DNA of 64,000 nucleotides, from assembly GCA_948470475.1 (NCBI GenBank), contig OX419336.1, forward strand, positions 8,700,108-8,764,107, written 5' to 3'. The position numbers were made by a program, and so were the translations under genes. The notes beneath the pieces are model-generated. The model saw only the letters and a list, made by a program, of their open reading frames with translations, was not told the DNA's origin and ran no database searches. Positions within the stretch are counted from its first letter, which is position 1. Each line of letters opens with the position of its first letter. Shown here in pieces: positions 23,955 through 37,200 of this stretch. This DNA comes from Galaxea fascicularis (Eukaryota; Cnidaria; Anthozoa; Scleractinia; Euphylliidae).

Positions 23955-26900
23955 CTAAACATTACAGATATTCTTCCAAGTATCTCGAATTATTAGTGGG
24001 CCTGTTGCCTTATTATCTACATCATTCCATTCCCAGTAGAACTCGTCTTTAAAGAAGTAAGTGATACCGTTAGAATACCATCGGAAAGCACTGTCAAGGT
24101 TGTCAGGTAAACCAGGCCAAGCCTCTGAAATATTTTTAGGGTATCCGCTCGCGACTTGGTCATTGCCATTATCGTACTTGTACACAAGGTTCCCTTTAAA
24201 AAAGTAACTGTCCCAGTCGCTCCAAGTTAGAGCGGCGTCGATTCCATTAGGTAAGCCAGGCCATCCCTGGGAAATGGGTAAAGGATAACCCTGAGCAACT
24301 TTATTTTTAGTCTCGTCGTACTTGTAATACTCGCTTCCTTTGAAAAAATACACTTTCCAGTTGTGACCCCAGAGGAATATTTCATCAATGTCATTTGGAA
24401 CATTTTGCCACTTTGAGGATATCTCACGCGGGTAGCCACGATCGCTTTCAGTTTTTCCGGGGCTGAGAAACCAAAACTTGTCCGCGTTAAAAATAACAGT
24501 TTTAAATAAAGGTGGCGCTAATTCAATGGCAGTGACCCTTGGATTACATCGACCTTTACAAAACAAAACAAACAATTTCGGGAAACATAAGTAACGTGGT
24601 AACTTAAAAAACAAAAAGGATGACAATAATAAAAGAAAAAAGACGAAAGAAAGTACAAAAAAGGAAAGACGAGAGGAAGAAGGAAAGGGCAAGAGACGAG
24701 TAAATTCAAGAGAAAAAAAGACTAAAGAAGAGAATTGAGAAATAGAAAAAAATGGGGAAGCAAAATAAAAAAAAATATACAAGAATAAGAAAGAGGTTGA
24801 GAACAAAAGAAACATTATCCCTTTAACTCCCAAGATCTGATTATTAATTCTCCTTTCTAGCTGCTATACAGTTCCTTGTACATCGGTTAAGAGAATTTGG
24901 AGTTATTTCAAGATACCACCCTCTGGCTGATAAGTCTATATTATCATCACCTGTCTACTGGACAATGAACTGATATTTTAAGGAGACGTTCAGGCGCGTA
25001 GCGTGGTCATTTTTTCAAGTACGCATAAGCACATGGTCTAGAAACCTGAGCAAACTGAGCGAAAATACTGCGTTCTGCAAAGTTAGAACATGGGATAGCT
25101 TTTATTTTAGTTTTTAGAATTTAATCAAAGTGGTGTTTTCATCACGAAATCTTGGTTGCGTGCAAGTAAAATGTTAAAAATAGAAACAATTGTTAACAAT
25201 TTCAAAATTTTCTGTTCACTTCAAGTACGCACGTGCGTATATGCGTATAGGACGCTACGCGCCTGACGTTACATGCTGATCACATCTGGTAGTTAAAGGC
25301 TTAAGGATGAGAAATAGAAGAGAGGTGATGAGGAAAGAAAACACAAAGAAAGACCAGAGAGCCAAAAAATTAACAGAGGGCATTTATCACAGAGCAATAT
25401 CAACACTAACAGTAGGACGACAGAAAATACAAGAATGATAGTGTAAGGTAAAAACAACAACAGCAACGAAAGAAACTGCAGACAATCTGTTTAACATCAC
25501 CTTGATCTGGACCTCATCGTAAGGTAGCTCATTCTGGTGTGAAGTAATTTTAGGGCCGATTTACACGATACGATTTGTCGCGCGCGTCTTGGCGTATGCG
25601 ACACAACGTAGAACAAAGTTGTGCCGTGTGAATGGTCCTACAACTTCTCTCCGACAGACGCACGCGGCCTAAAATTTGTCGTAGGATTTTGAATCATGTT
25701 TAAAACCATACGACAGTCGTAGGTATAGGTAAATTGAATGACAAGTGTCGTATAAGATTTTTTGCATGGCGCGAGCAGCGCGCGCTACAGAAGTTGCATG
25801 CGACAGTCGTAAGCAAAAATCGTACCGTGTAAATCGGCCTTTACGTATTGACGGTATGGTATCGAAAAAAAGCCCGCAAGCCTTGGTTACTTGGTTAATT
25901 TTTCCTCTTTTTTTATTAGATGAACAGTGTGAGCTGCTAATATAACTCTTTCGCTTGTTTAAATGATGACTAGAAAACGAGCTCGTTGACCATAATTCAG
26001 TTTAAACACCAAATTGTAATTTAAAAAAAATGGTAGGAAGGAATTTAACAATCAACACAGTTTGCAAAAAGTTACATTTTAATATGGTGATTGCAGTTGG
26101 GGGTCATCGCACTCACTTTTGAGTTATAATCACTTAAAGCTAAAACAAGGGTTGTTCTAAAAATTTATGCTGTCGCTATGGTAACCTTTTTTTTTTCAAG
26201 CAAATGACGTGTTCACGTGTTTACCAATGATACTGATTAGGCATTCGTTTAATACCATGTTTTGGTTATGACGGAACTGATAAAGAATAGCAGGGTCAAT
26301 GCATAAAAGTGCGAGTGTAGGATTGTAAGCCACCCTAAGCAGTACTAAAAATGAAAATCAAGCGTATCTGAAATAACGGCACTTACCATAAATATCCTGG
26401 ATGCCGCTGACGTCATCATCACTCAGAATAACATCGTCGACTTGGTTGCTGTAATACTCATTCATGATGGAGCCTGTCACTGAAGAGTGCCTTAGTCCCA
26501 GACTATGCCCTATCTCGTGGACTGCTACTGGTAGCAATTGCTTGTCATTGGGATTGGAAGAGGAAGTGGTAACCCACGGCTCATCATCGTCGAAGTGAAT
26601 ATCCCCTGCCAGGCCTCCGCTTACATTTGGGTAAAATGCGTGAGCAACAACCTGTCCAGGGCCATCGAAGTCCTCGTCAGGGTGGCCACCATGACGTCCT
26701 GATGAAAGAAGTTGACTCACTTGTCAACGTGCTACGTTCTTGAAACTTTTTCTCCCCAAAATGAAATAACCCGGCCATTACGTCATGTAGTGAAATAACT
26801 GTGCCAGGAGAGCTTTGCAAACATTCGCCAAAGTATCCAACGTTTCTGATTTTCTTTAGTTTTAAGATTAATTTTTCAACTTTTTTCAGTACTACCAGAA

Positions 26901-29900
26901 GCTCCCGCCCTACGTCTTTCACATGTACTCGTGTAGCGCTAAGTAAGAATGTACTGGAGGGCACCATATGTGTACCTACCAAAATTGTTTGACACTTAAA
27001 TTCCACGCAAGGTGGTTTTCTCGTTATCTTTCCCTCAAAGGCAAAAAGGACTACTTCTAGGCCAGTTTCTCACTGTGAGAATGTATTACTATATATTTTG
27101 CCACGATAACGGCCACCCTGGTCAACCCAGATAGTGTCATTCAGACGAAAAGGAAAAATCCGCGTCGCTATAAATACAGGCAGTTAAATTGATCATTGCA
27201 CTTGAAAGAGGTTAAAGCAAATCAATTCGACCAATACCGTTGGTTTGTTGTTGCTTCATGAAGTCAAAGACAGATTTTTCGACATTTTAAAGGGTACGAG
27301 GAGCCCTCAGTCACTTAAAAAAAATTTCAATCTGTCAAGGACGGGAAGGGAAGTTAGAGCTTCAAACTCTTGATAACACACTGGAAACGAAACACGAGGA
27401 TTTGAACAAAGCCCTACAGTGGTTACACGGTCGGCCAAAGTCCAAAGTATACACCTGAATTGAACAACATACGTCAGACGATACAAGGCGTCTTGTAACA
27501 TGCGAAAGATATTTATTTTACGTCACCTAAACATTGTAGAGTGTATCAAATTAAAAACACACCAGTAAGTGTCTATACGTTTGGCCAACGAAAACCGAAC
27601 TGAATTGTTGTGGCAAGATGCCATTATTCTACAATAACTTCAGGATATACAACAAACGCCCATGAACAGTATGAGTTGGACTTAAGTCAAACCAAGTTGT
27701 CAAACGGATACGCTAATGTTCTCGTCAAGATTAAAATAGCCCTAAAACGGCATCTTCTGCCTGAACTTGAAAATTATCTTGGCATGACTTACAAAGAACA
27801 ATTCTGAATTTTAGCCAGCTTTGAAGACCACTCAAGAAGAGCTTATCATTGCTTTGTTTTGCATATATCATCTGTGAATCAAAGACCCAAGGCAAAGGAG
27901 AGCCGAAGTAAAAAATGGTTTTTAATCAAGGTTGTCGCCCAATTCCCCCACTGTCGGAACAAATTTTAACTCATGCCCCAAAAGCCTCTTGTTGAAAGCC
28001 TTGATCTTTTTTCTAAAAACGGACCGGCAGTTTAGCTCTAAATGGTGCCGGAATGGTCTGACAACTTACATATTTAGTAAACGGAGATTCTCACTTGAAA
28101 GAGTATCTTTTGGCATGTTTCTAATTCCTGAGCTATGGAAATACTCCGAAGTACAAGATTGGGAGTACTCACGACAAGTAAATGTTAGTATAACAGGGGA
28201 GGGTCTGAGTGAGGGATATCACTACACAAAAGTAATTTCACAGGCGTAACGATACGACTTGACGAATTGCAGAAATTATCCTAAATGGCACGAAATTAAC
28301 ACTGACGTACTCACATACATGCATGCACAAATGTGTGCAATTTAAAAAAAAAAACAGGAAAACATCACCCACTTGATACGGAAGGATGGACTTTGAAATC
28401 GGATAGGAAATACATATATGAAATAGCATTCTATCGAAATGGAGAATAAAGTAACAAGAGGCATCATTAGGAAAAATTAAGAATGTACCAAGAAAGCCGG
28501 GTTCTAAGGCTGAATTTAAGTAATGCACAATGCTGCCACCAAGCTCCCAGATTTGCGAATGTACTTAAGAGCTAAAAACAAGAGGAAGTCCAATGTCTCA
28601 TTCAGGAACGATCAAGGATCTAGAGCTATTGAGTCGATCGATTCTAAGAATTTTGTCATTTTTCTGGACAGTTGCGCACCTGCTTGGAGTGCGCCGATTA
28701 TAGAGAAAGCCCACTTTCAACTTAATCACTCCCAAGTGTTTTGTCAAGTTTCTCGACTGTTCGATCCGATTACACCCCTGTGGTGAACGTAGAGTAAATG
28801 TTGAACCGTAAAAGTCATGAAGGTGATGATGATTGAGGAATTTCCGAAGTAGGCACTACAGTGAGGTCGAGGAGTCTGAAAGGCAGGCATAGTCAGCCAG
28901 TTACTGAACTAGTCTTCTCCGAACTGCACTTATTTCTTTGAGACCGCCAGTCCTCTGTCGCCGAGAATAATAAGTGTTAGCATTTTAAAGAGGGTCATTA
29001 TCTACCTCAATCAAACCCGCGTCCAGGGGCTTTGAGGGGGTGGGGATACTGTTGAAAACCGGCATACTTTTTAAGTTTGTTCCAGACGGCATTTGTGGGA
29101 TCGACAGAGCGTGAGAGTATTTAAGTGATGACGGAATTACAACATAAAATCAAGCAGAAACTTCACCGAGTTCCCTCGTATAAAGATAGAAACGCCGGAT
29201 ACATCATGGCACGCCACTGTCTGGCACCTAATTAATCAATTGTCTGAAAGGATTCCGTTCTTTTGACAATCGTAAGACTGGTCTTTCACTTCATTTTCCG
29301 GTTTTACAGAAGTAGATGCCAAGCAATTGTCTGTAACAGTTCTCAGAAAAAGAGGAAAGCAGAATTACATAGAGCACAGAGATTTTCCTCTTTTCAAGTT
29401 GATCTGTACCTTCTGTAAACTGAACACGTTTGATTGAAGTCAGTGGGATCGTCAATTTGTACCATTCACGGGCACCCAACGATAAGTTTCGGTTTTTATC
29501 TGTTCGGTGGAGGGTAGTTTGGCTTAGATTTTCGACGTCGATAAAAGAGTGCACTCGGACTTTCGTAACTGAAACGTGGCCTAAAAAATTCGCAATGGAG
29601 AAAACATAGCCCATGACGTTATTGGCAGTTGAAAACGTGAGCTTGCATTTTCGGAAAGAAAACATTTGCCTAGAAGGTTCGTAAAAGGTTCCGTTTCAGC
29701 TAGCATTTTCTCAAAGAAAGATTTGTTTCCTAGAATTTCGTACAATTAAAACTTCAGCTAAGGAATCCGAACAGATCGAGTTCTTCCAGCCAACGAAAAT
29801 ATTACTCTAAACAGACTTTAAACACCAAAAGGTACTCAAGAATGCCTTTGAACAGCTTTTGTTAGATTTGGCTCGTTAAGTTGGGTGCCGCCGACCATTA

Positions 29901-32611
29901 ATATGATACTGCTAAACTGAGAGGAAGGTATAGTGAAGATATAGTGAAGATAGTAGACCAACCCATTTTTAGATGGACAGTGCGCCTTCATTGGTCGGTT
30001 CGAGTTTGAAGAAGCGCTGCTGGCCAGTAGGAGCAGCGGTGTACAGTTTGTCTCCAGGTTGGGATTTCTGTTAACATGATTGAAGCCAAATTGTTTTCTT
30101 TTACGAGCTAATATTTTGGATATCCCTTCTTACATTAAGACATTTCCAAAGGAATGCTTTCTCTGTCATCGTCTCTCTCTCGAGCCGGAAACGTTTTTCC
30201 TGTGTAAACAGAAGAGTCTGTTTGAAGTGGTGTTTACCCGGCATCAGTGAAATAACCACACCAAATACGAAATTATCAAAATGAGCGTTTGAAAGGACAA
30301 GGGTTTCCTAAGCTGGAGTTCCTTTGTCTGATTACTCTCCAGAAGATACATAAAAATAACATAAAGGATAAAACAGAAACAAAAGAAATAAAGAAGAGAA
30401 ATCATACAAAACACGTCGGACTAAAAAATCTGATGTTTAGTAAGTTTGTATGGGCGCCGCGACTGAGGGCAACCCTTAAACACCCGAGGGCTTACGGCAC
30501 GAAATGACTGTCCGGGGTTCTTGCGATATGAAATAAAAGTGGTCTTAGCGGTTTGGCAGATAAGAACAAACCACGTTAGGGATGTACAAGAATTCGCCAA
30601 ATGCCAGGTCACCTAAAAATACTGTGAAATGATGGGGAAAAAACCCGAACAAATGAGATGTTAATACTGGACAAGAGCGAATCAGGCGGGTATGATGTAA
30701 CCTGCGATCAGCCGTTCTTTTTCTGGGAAAAAAAGAAAAAGGGGAAAAAGACACAAATAGCGTTAAACATAATTTTCAGCAATGGATATAGAATGGTGGA
30801 TTGGAAATGATCCGTCTTGGAAGATATCAACCGATTCTCGAATTCTCGGCATCTGGAATTAGAATCTAGGAATCTTGAGCTCGCTGAAATCTTGAACGTC
30901 TCGAAGACTCGAGACGATCATTTGGATCTCGGAGTCTCATAAATTGTACCCAGTATTAGCTCAAAACTCAAAATTCAACGAGCGCGAAGAAAAGGAACTG
31001 GTCTAGTTTTCAGTTACGAGCCGACAACAAGTAACTATTTCACCCAATGAGATCTGGAGAAATCTCAGCATCCGAGCGTTCAGTTAGCTTTCAGTGATCC
31101 ATTTAATTTTGATATCATCGGCCCGACATTGTCGCGCAGTAAAGAGTTTCGCACTTGCATTTTGTAGCATTAATCCGCCTTGGGCTCGGATCTGAAAGAA
31201 ACACTGAAGTCTTGAAACAAGGACCTCGCGGACTCGCAACGTCTCGGATTTACCATTCTAAACCGGATAGAATCTGCGATGATGGTCAACCTTGTTACAT
31301 AACACTCTTCAGAGACACCGAATTTCGTCAAGCACGGTAGTATCGACAAGATCCAGTGTATAGAAATATTCATAATATTTAAACAACGACCGCTACATTC
31401 CTCCAATGGCGTGAGTACAACTGTGGAAACGATTTGCGTTTCAGGCGGTACTATCGTATCCCGATATGTAAAGGAAATTCTCACGTATTAAAACTAACCG
31501 GTAATCCGAGTGAGTGGCGGGAAGTGTAGTAAATAGTTGAGTAGCAAACAGACCGCCAACCTCGTCATAACAATAATAAAGCTGCCTGTTGTAGTCTTCT
31601 TCACTGTCGGAATCTCTATCAAACCTTTAGTTTTTGACGGAGATTTGCTCAAAATTAATAAATTCATACATCAAACGGCAAACTACAGGTAATTTCAAAT
31701 GAAACTGATGATCTTTACACATAGTCTTGTCAACTGTACACAAGGATTTAGATGAAAGAGTTTGACAAAGAACAGGAATTATTCTAAACGGAAAATGTGT
31801 CTGTGCGAGGTCTGTACTCACCTGAGGCGAACTTTATGGTGATGTCAACGGAGGTTGGCGGGTCAACCCAGCGGAACTGTAATGGACTCACTTCTGCCCA
31901 TAGCCTGAATGCCTTTGTCAAAGTTTTATTGACGTTATTATTCGATAACACTCTGCTCCAACCACTGGAAGGAATAGTCCATGTAATGGTGTCATGCGCC
32001 CATCTAGAGCCTTGCTTGACATAGCGACGACAGCGTGTTCTTCCTCGGCGAAGTTTTTTAAATTTCGCCGCGGCCTTTCGCCTGACGAGACCACCTAGGT
32101 AATCCTTCGTCTTTGATGTGATTTCGACATGTGGCAGTTTATTCTCTGGTGAAACGTTGGCAGTCTTGGGAGGAAAGAAAAATTCTTTACGCAGTTGGCC
32201 AGTTTGTTTAAGTCTTTTAACAACTTGTAACCTTTTTATCTTAGCTTGAAGTTCTTTCTCCATACTGAGAAGATGCTTTTCATGAAACATTCCTTGTCCT
32301 GAAGGCACATGGTCAAGTGATTTTTCAACCTGGGCAATACGCGAGTATTCCTAAAAAAAAAAGCGCAGTAAATTAAGTATTAAGTATTATTATGACGTGT
32401 TGTCATGATCAGTATGTCATTCAGATTAAATACTGGCAAATGTCTATAATCCAGCCAAAGCTCAATATTTACAACAGCAAAGGATGTTACTTACATCAAA
32501 TTGCTTTGGTCGAACAATCGCAGTTTGTGTTGAGGCGGTAGCTGGCCTCTCGTCAGATCCGCTAAACAGCGTCGTCAATATAAATACTATCTGATAAATT
32601 TCTAACTCCAT
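23955..32611 (-). CDS. Secreted matrix metalloproteinase with furin site and hemopexin domain
   Basis: Four exons join in phase: 32611-32495, 32350-31822, 26698-26387 and 24553-23955, giving 518 residues. Order: signal peptide (MELEIYQIVFILTTLFSG); a Lys/Arg-rich prodomain; a convertase motif RRGRTRCRR at residues 140-148; mature start YVKQGSRW; ITIKFASGRHGG; the structural-zinc/calcium block with DGPGQVVAHAFYPN and HFDDDEPW; the catalytic zinc motif HEIGHSLGLRH at 276-286; and a Met-turn at M294. A four-bladed hemopexin domain follows, bounded by C322 and C516. The Y-V-x-Q-G-S-x-W start just after R-C-R-R is typical of furin-activated MMPs. The canonical PRCGxPD cysteine switch is absent, and the linker to hemopexin is nearly nil. 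The reading frame open upstream of 24553 is the pyrimidine-rich intron end, not protein. It probably cleaves extracellular matrix or pericellular substrates; the orthologue is not assigned. Confidence 0.92.
25551..25843. mobile_element. MITE family 'GGCCGATTTACA', copy 1
   Basis: The ends are inverted: GGGCCGATTTACACGATACG at the left, with CGTACCGTGTAAATCGGCC at the right. Internal words (TCGTAGGATTTTGAATCATG, ACAACTTCTC) recur in the copy at 43793-43983. It lies in the third metalloproteinase intron and is non-coding. Confidence 0.8.
26699..31821 (-). other. Large intron of the metalloproteinase gene
   Basis: These 5.1 kb separate the prodomain exon from the catalytic-core exon. I found no coding region or clear mobile element in it; open frames are short and without domains. 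Near 30830-30950 a degenerate GAATCT/GAATTC-rich stretch resembles decayed low-complexity sequence. Confidence 0.5.
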
Positions 32612-33181
32612 CTTTCCGTTTAGTTGCCTGTTTCACTATACTTGGTGTTTTCCAGGGTCGTTGGTGTGTACAATTGGCATCGTAGTTTCTGCAAGTCTAA
32701 TGAATGAATGACTAGCGTCAATACTAATAGTTCTATTCCGATGGTTTCCAATTACAGTTATGCAAACGTTGACCAGAACGTCAGCGTGATTGGTTGGTCA
32801 TACTCGGAAACTGCAAACAGGAAAGTGCCCTGGTGTTACCGGAAGCTTTCGAGGATTGCACGATGGCGAGCCATGCGTACACATTGTCAGCAGCAAAACA
32901 CAAAAGATAAACATCACATGTGCGGCAGATGAGTGGGTGATTTCCCGGGAGATTGAACTCACGCGCTCTCAGCAATTCGACGTTATGACTACGCCGGAGA
33001 ATTTTCCAGACCACCCACAACCAATGAAGTACACTCACCATCTGTTTTTTTTTTTTTTTTACTGTATCAATTTGCAACCCATTTGAATACCCTCCCCCTC
33101 CTCACCTTATACAGTTCATTAGAGAAAGTACTGCTCATCCCCTCCATATCAAATAAATCAATATTATAGGAAACATGAATG

Positions 33182-33380
33182 AATAGGCCATTTCCGAATT
33201 ACCTTAGGCCTCTTTTTCAAAGCGAGGCTAGGTGCTCATCCTTTCATATGCAAATCAATTTTCATTCACACGTAAATTAAACTCATTTTCAAGTGAATAA
33301 AAATTGATTTGCATATGAAAGATGAGCACCTAGACTCGCTTTGAAAAAGAGACCTGAGGTAATTCGGAAATGGCCGATTA
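33182..33380. mobile_element. Foldback MITE, family 'GGCCATTTC' (short copy)
   Basis: The left arm runs AATAGGCCATTTCCGAATTA... and includes AGGTGCTCATCCTTTCATAT. The right arm is its reverse complement and ends GGAAATGGCCGATT. The arms of about 80 bp leave only ~40 bp of centre. The same outer arm is found at both ends of the 988-bp copy at 15933. Confidence 0.9.
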
Positions 33381-34231
33381 AATAACTTTTCTATTCGCAA
33401 TTTCACAACCGGGGTATCAAATGCCCCATCTCCGTCCCTTATGACCAGTCTTGTTTAATCAAAATATTGTGGGATGGTTCATTACACTATTTCTGCTGTT
33501 TGTCCAAGATATTATGGTACCAAGGCTTAAATAATGAAAAAAAAAATGGCACAGCACACCAATAAGCAAAAACTGCACTGTAAATTTACATCAGAATATT
33601 TCTATTCTAGATACTGCACTTGTTTTAAGCCGACATGAGTAAACGGATTAGCTCCCTTTCCCAGGGGAAAAAGAAAACGGAAGTGTTTTCCGCAGGGTAA
33701 AAATGCTTTTGTCCCCTAGAAATCGCACGAAAGTCAGTTCTGTTTACCCTTCACTTGTTTATAAATTCGTCTCTTGGTAAAGTTTGAGTCGGTTCAACGC
33801 GACGTCCTTCAAAGAGGGACCATCGTCGCGTTTATTATCATTACGTTCTTAAATTTACAAACATGATCGAAGAGCACTTTAACACGCGACCTCACCACTG
33901 CAAAAACAAGGCATTATTACCATTTTCAGTAATCGATCTGCCTTCCACCCTTGCACCTTTCTGCCCTGTACATATTCCTTGCTACAGGCTCCCACAAAAA
34001 TATAATACCTAATCTCCTCATAATGATACCAAGAAAAGTTTAACAAGCTTTCGTTACAATCGCAGTCTTTGCGGCGCAATAGCTTGCGTAGAGGCCTTAA
34101 TTGTGAGAGACAAAAACACATCTTGATCAGAGGCGAAAGGGGATGATTCTGCCGTAACTCATTTGATACATAATTTTAAACATCCATTTCCTTGGTTAAT
34201 AATAACGGAATCCTGAAAACCACCTATCAGC

Positions 34232-34236
34232 AAAAA

Positions 34237-34267
<31 letters not shown>

Positions 34268-34291
34268 TAACCGAATATATATATATATATA
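34232..34291. repeat. A-tract and (AT)n microsatellite
   Basis: A run of A is followed by two (AT)n blocks separated by a short AACCG-containing spacer. Confidence 0.95.
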
Positions 34292-37200
34292 ACCGAAATA
34301 TATAGCTTGAATGAAAAATGCTGCGTCGCCAACGAAAAATATGTATATATGTGTGTGTGACCTCCACCTCCTTCTAGTTTATATTAGGTAGGTTAAGCGT
34401 CTTACAATTAAAGTTTATCAATGCCACCGTATGCTATTCATTTTCATCACACAACAGAACTCGGATAGATTGCACTGCGACCAACAGTGGGCTGTTCTTT
34501 TTCTCCGTTCAAAGTCTCACAATGTTCAACTCAGTAACAATAGTACTCACAATAAACCTAAAAACTGCAGCTGTTTAACTGGTTAACTAGAGGGTCACAA
34601 ATTGAGCAAATGTTTCGTTAACGGGTACAAAGCCCTCCCAAGTCTTATGATGGTCGGGACATCAAGCATATTCGGTTATCTCAGCATGAACACCGACTCC
34701 ATACTGTTGGCTCACGGTAAAGGTCTTCCCAAACAAATTGTCCATTGGTACCTATTTTATTTATGTCTGAATTGAAGGAGGCTGTTTTAAATACATGCAT
34801 CTACGAAGAAAACAGCACATACATTATCAATGGTACAGATGGTGAAACTTAAAACCCGATCGGTTTGAGTTCAGACATTTTAAAAATTAATCTCACACCT
34901 TGGAGGTGGCTAGGCTGCTTCCAGTTAATTACGTGAAAGAAAACAGGAATCTCCTTGCCTTAGCTTTCAACGAAGAGCTTTGAATTCAAAAGGTGTGGCG
35001 ATAAGTCTTCATTTGATTGCTGGTTATAATTTAGCTGCCATCGTAAAACACTTCAGTTATGGCAGATTTTCTGTTTAAAAGCTAATATGGATCTCGATTA
35101 AAAAAGGCCTTTGTATCAGTCTTCTAAACTAAACTAAAAGTTCCATGTATTTATTCCTACCAAATTACATTCCTCGGACTTTGCGCGGTGCTCTATAGTT
35201 GAAAGATTTTATGCCGTCACAGATGCACCTGCTAATTCACCACACGTGTACAGCGCAAAGTATGTTTTGAAAAATGAGAAGGACGGGATAAAGGAAATTG
35301 TAGAATGTCCTGCAAAGTTATGCTTTGCAGGTATAAATAGACAAAGCTAAGGTTTTTCAACGGAAACTTGTTGAGCACATTTTAAACCTTTTATAAATAC
35401 TCAAAACCACATTCCCACACGCAACGCTCCTTTGATGTCAGTAATAGTTTCCTGTGATGACTTACTTGTAATGGCAATAAACGCACAGTAACAGGTCATC
35501 GTTGTAAAAAGCTCTGGCGTAGCATCCTAGGATCGCCATTGCTTTGCCACCGATGTATTGTGATGTATTGCTCAACCTAAGATCGAAAGACTGCGCATGG
35601 CTCAGTGCCCTGACTCATTCACCAACTTCACTGGCCCACTTTATAGTCCTGAGAAGTCCAGACAACATAAGAAGCCAATCGATAGCGGAAGAAACAATTC
35701 TGAACTTATCTCAGAGAAATGTTAAAAATGTGTATGGTGATGGCTCTGTTGAGACCAAACAGCTTGGAAGCTAAACTCTAACATATCACCCACCTGCAAC
35801 AGCATATGGCCCTTGATAAAAAGTCAACTAAGACTTTCCGATTACGCCTGTTTTTTTTTTCTTTTTCCTTCTTCTTCTTTTTTCGTGTATTGATCAGCTG
35901 CTAACATTTTTACAGACAAACACAAAGCATAAGGTTTACTGGAACGCTGGACATGATAAACATGTTCTTGTCTACAAGACGCCCCCCTAGAGTTAAACGT
36001 TGCAAAGCTAGGTAACTTCTTCAATTTTTAACAAAATTATATCAAAGAATTAAACCGGATCTTTGAGAATCTAAGTTTACCCTGCGTGATGGAAAATTAA
36101 TTTCAGCTTACCAACCTATGATTTGGTGAAGATACTTCCTGTGATAAAAGCTCTTGTCCCAGTTCTTTCTGTGCAAACGCACGCTATCAAAATCACGCGA
36201 TAGAGACAAGAATCCAGCTTTAATTTTTGAATACTTAGACTTATCTTCTCACTTAGTTATCTTATTTCCGCCTTAATGTCAAGTTGTCTCACTGCATTTG
36301 ATTTTCGGGTCCAGCGACCTGCCGCAAGGGAAAAAAAGCGTTGAGTAGCAGAGGGATTGGAATCTTTAGAAAAACAGAACAGTTATTTGAAAGAGAAATT
36401 GCGTAACCTTTTGGCGGCGGAAGAAACACGCGCAATTACCTTAGTCCTAGAGTTTCTGTTACGCTGTGAGTGATACAGCATAAACAATAATGCTCTCCTA
36501 ATCGACTAATTGCTAGGGAACGAGAGCAATTTCCGGTTCCAGCTGGCCCCCACAAGCATATCTACCGGCGAGGGAAACCATATAGCCTAAAAGATAGAAG
36601 GAACGGGCTGAAGGCCTCACACAGTTTGTTGTTATAATGTTTGACGTGACTTGCCGTAAAGGAATAAAATTCCAAACAGGTTTAAAATTGTTATGTTAAC
36701 CACAAGTCAACTTGCAAGACTTCCGATCAATGAATTGTATCTTCTGATGCTTTGTTTACAAACATTGAAATTGCGCAACGAGTGCCACTACACTCTAGAG
36801 AGACCTATACTGAGGCAGGGAACGTTTTTGTCTTAATCTAGTTTCAGTCAGGCCACAGTGGTGAACGATCTTCGAATTTTTCTAGTAAAAGGATGTATTT
36901 GAACATGCGAGTCGCGTGATAATCGAATAAAGCACATAGGAGGGCGGTGACTGAATAGTAATGATATGTTACACCGTTCCGCTAGGCTTACGGCGGGCTA
37001 ATATTGACTGATATACTTAGCGAACCCACTAAGAGAGAACGTTATGATATCTAGCGCTGTACATCCGCGCACGTTTCGTACCGCATCAAACACTTTCTTC
37101 GGTTGCTTGCGGATGCATACTGGGTGGAACCTGCACTTTTCCCCGAAACTGAACACTAAAAGTGATAGCAACAGAGGGAAGAGTTAAGGGGTTAAGACTT

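Noticed and set aside
24554..24833. Upstream extension of the hemopexin exon as a hydrophobic Phe/Leu/Ser segment
   Set aside because: The segment is the pyrimidine-rich intron end; the acceptor at 24554-24555 joins in phase to the catalytic exon and to the conserved first hemopexin cysteine.
32781..33086. Overlapping 98-codon frames on both strands
   Set aside because: Mutual shadows without domain content, immediately upstream of the metalloproteinase start.
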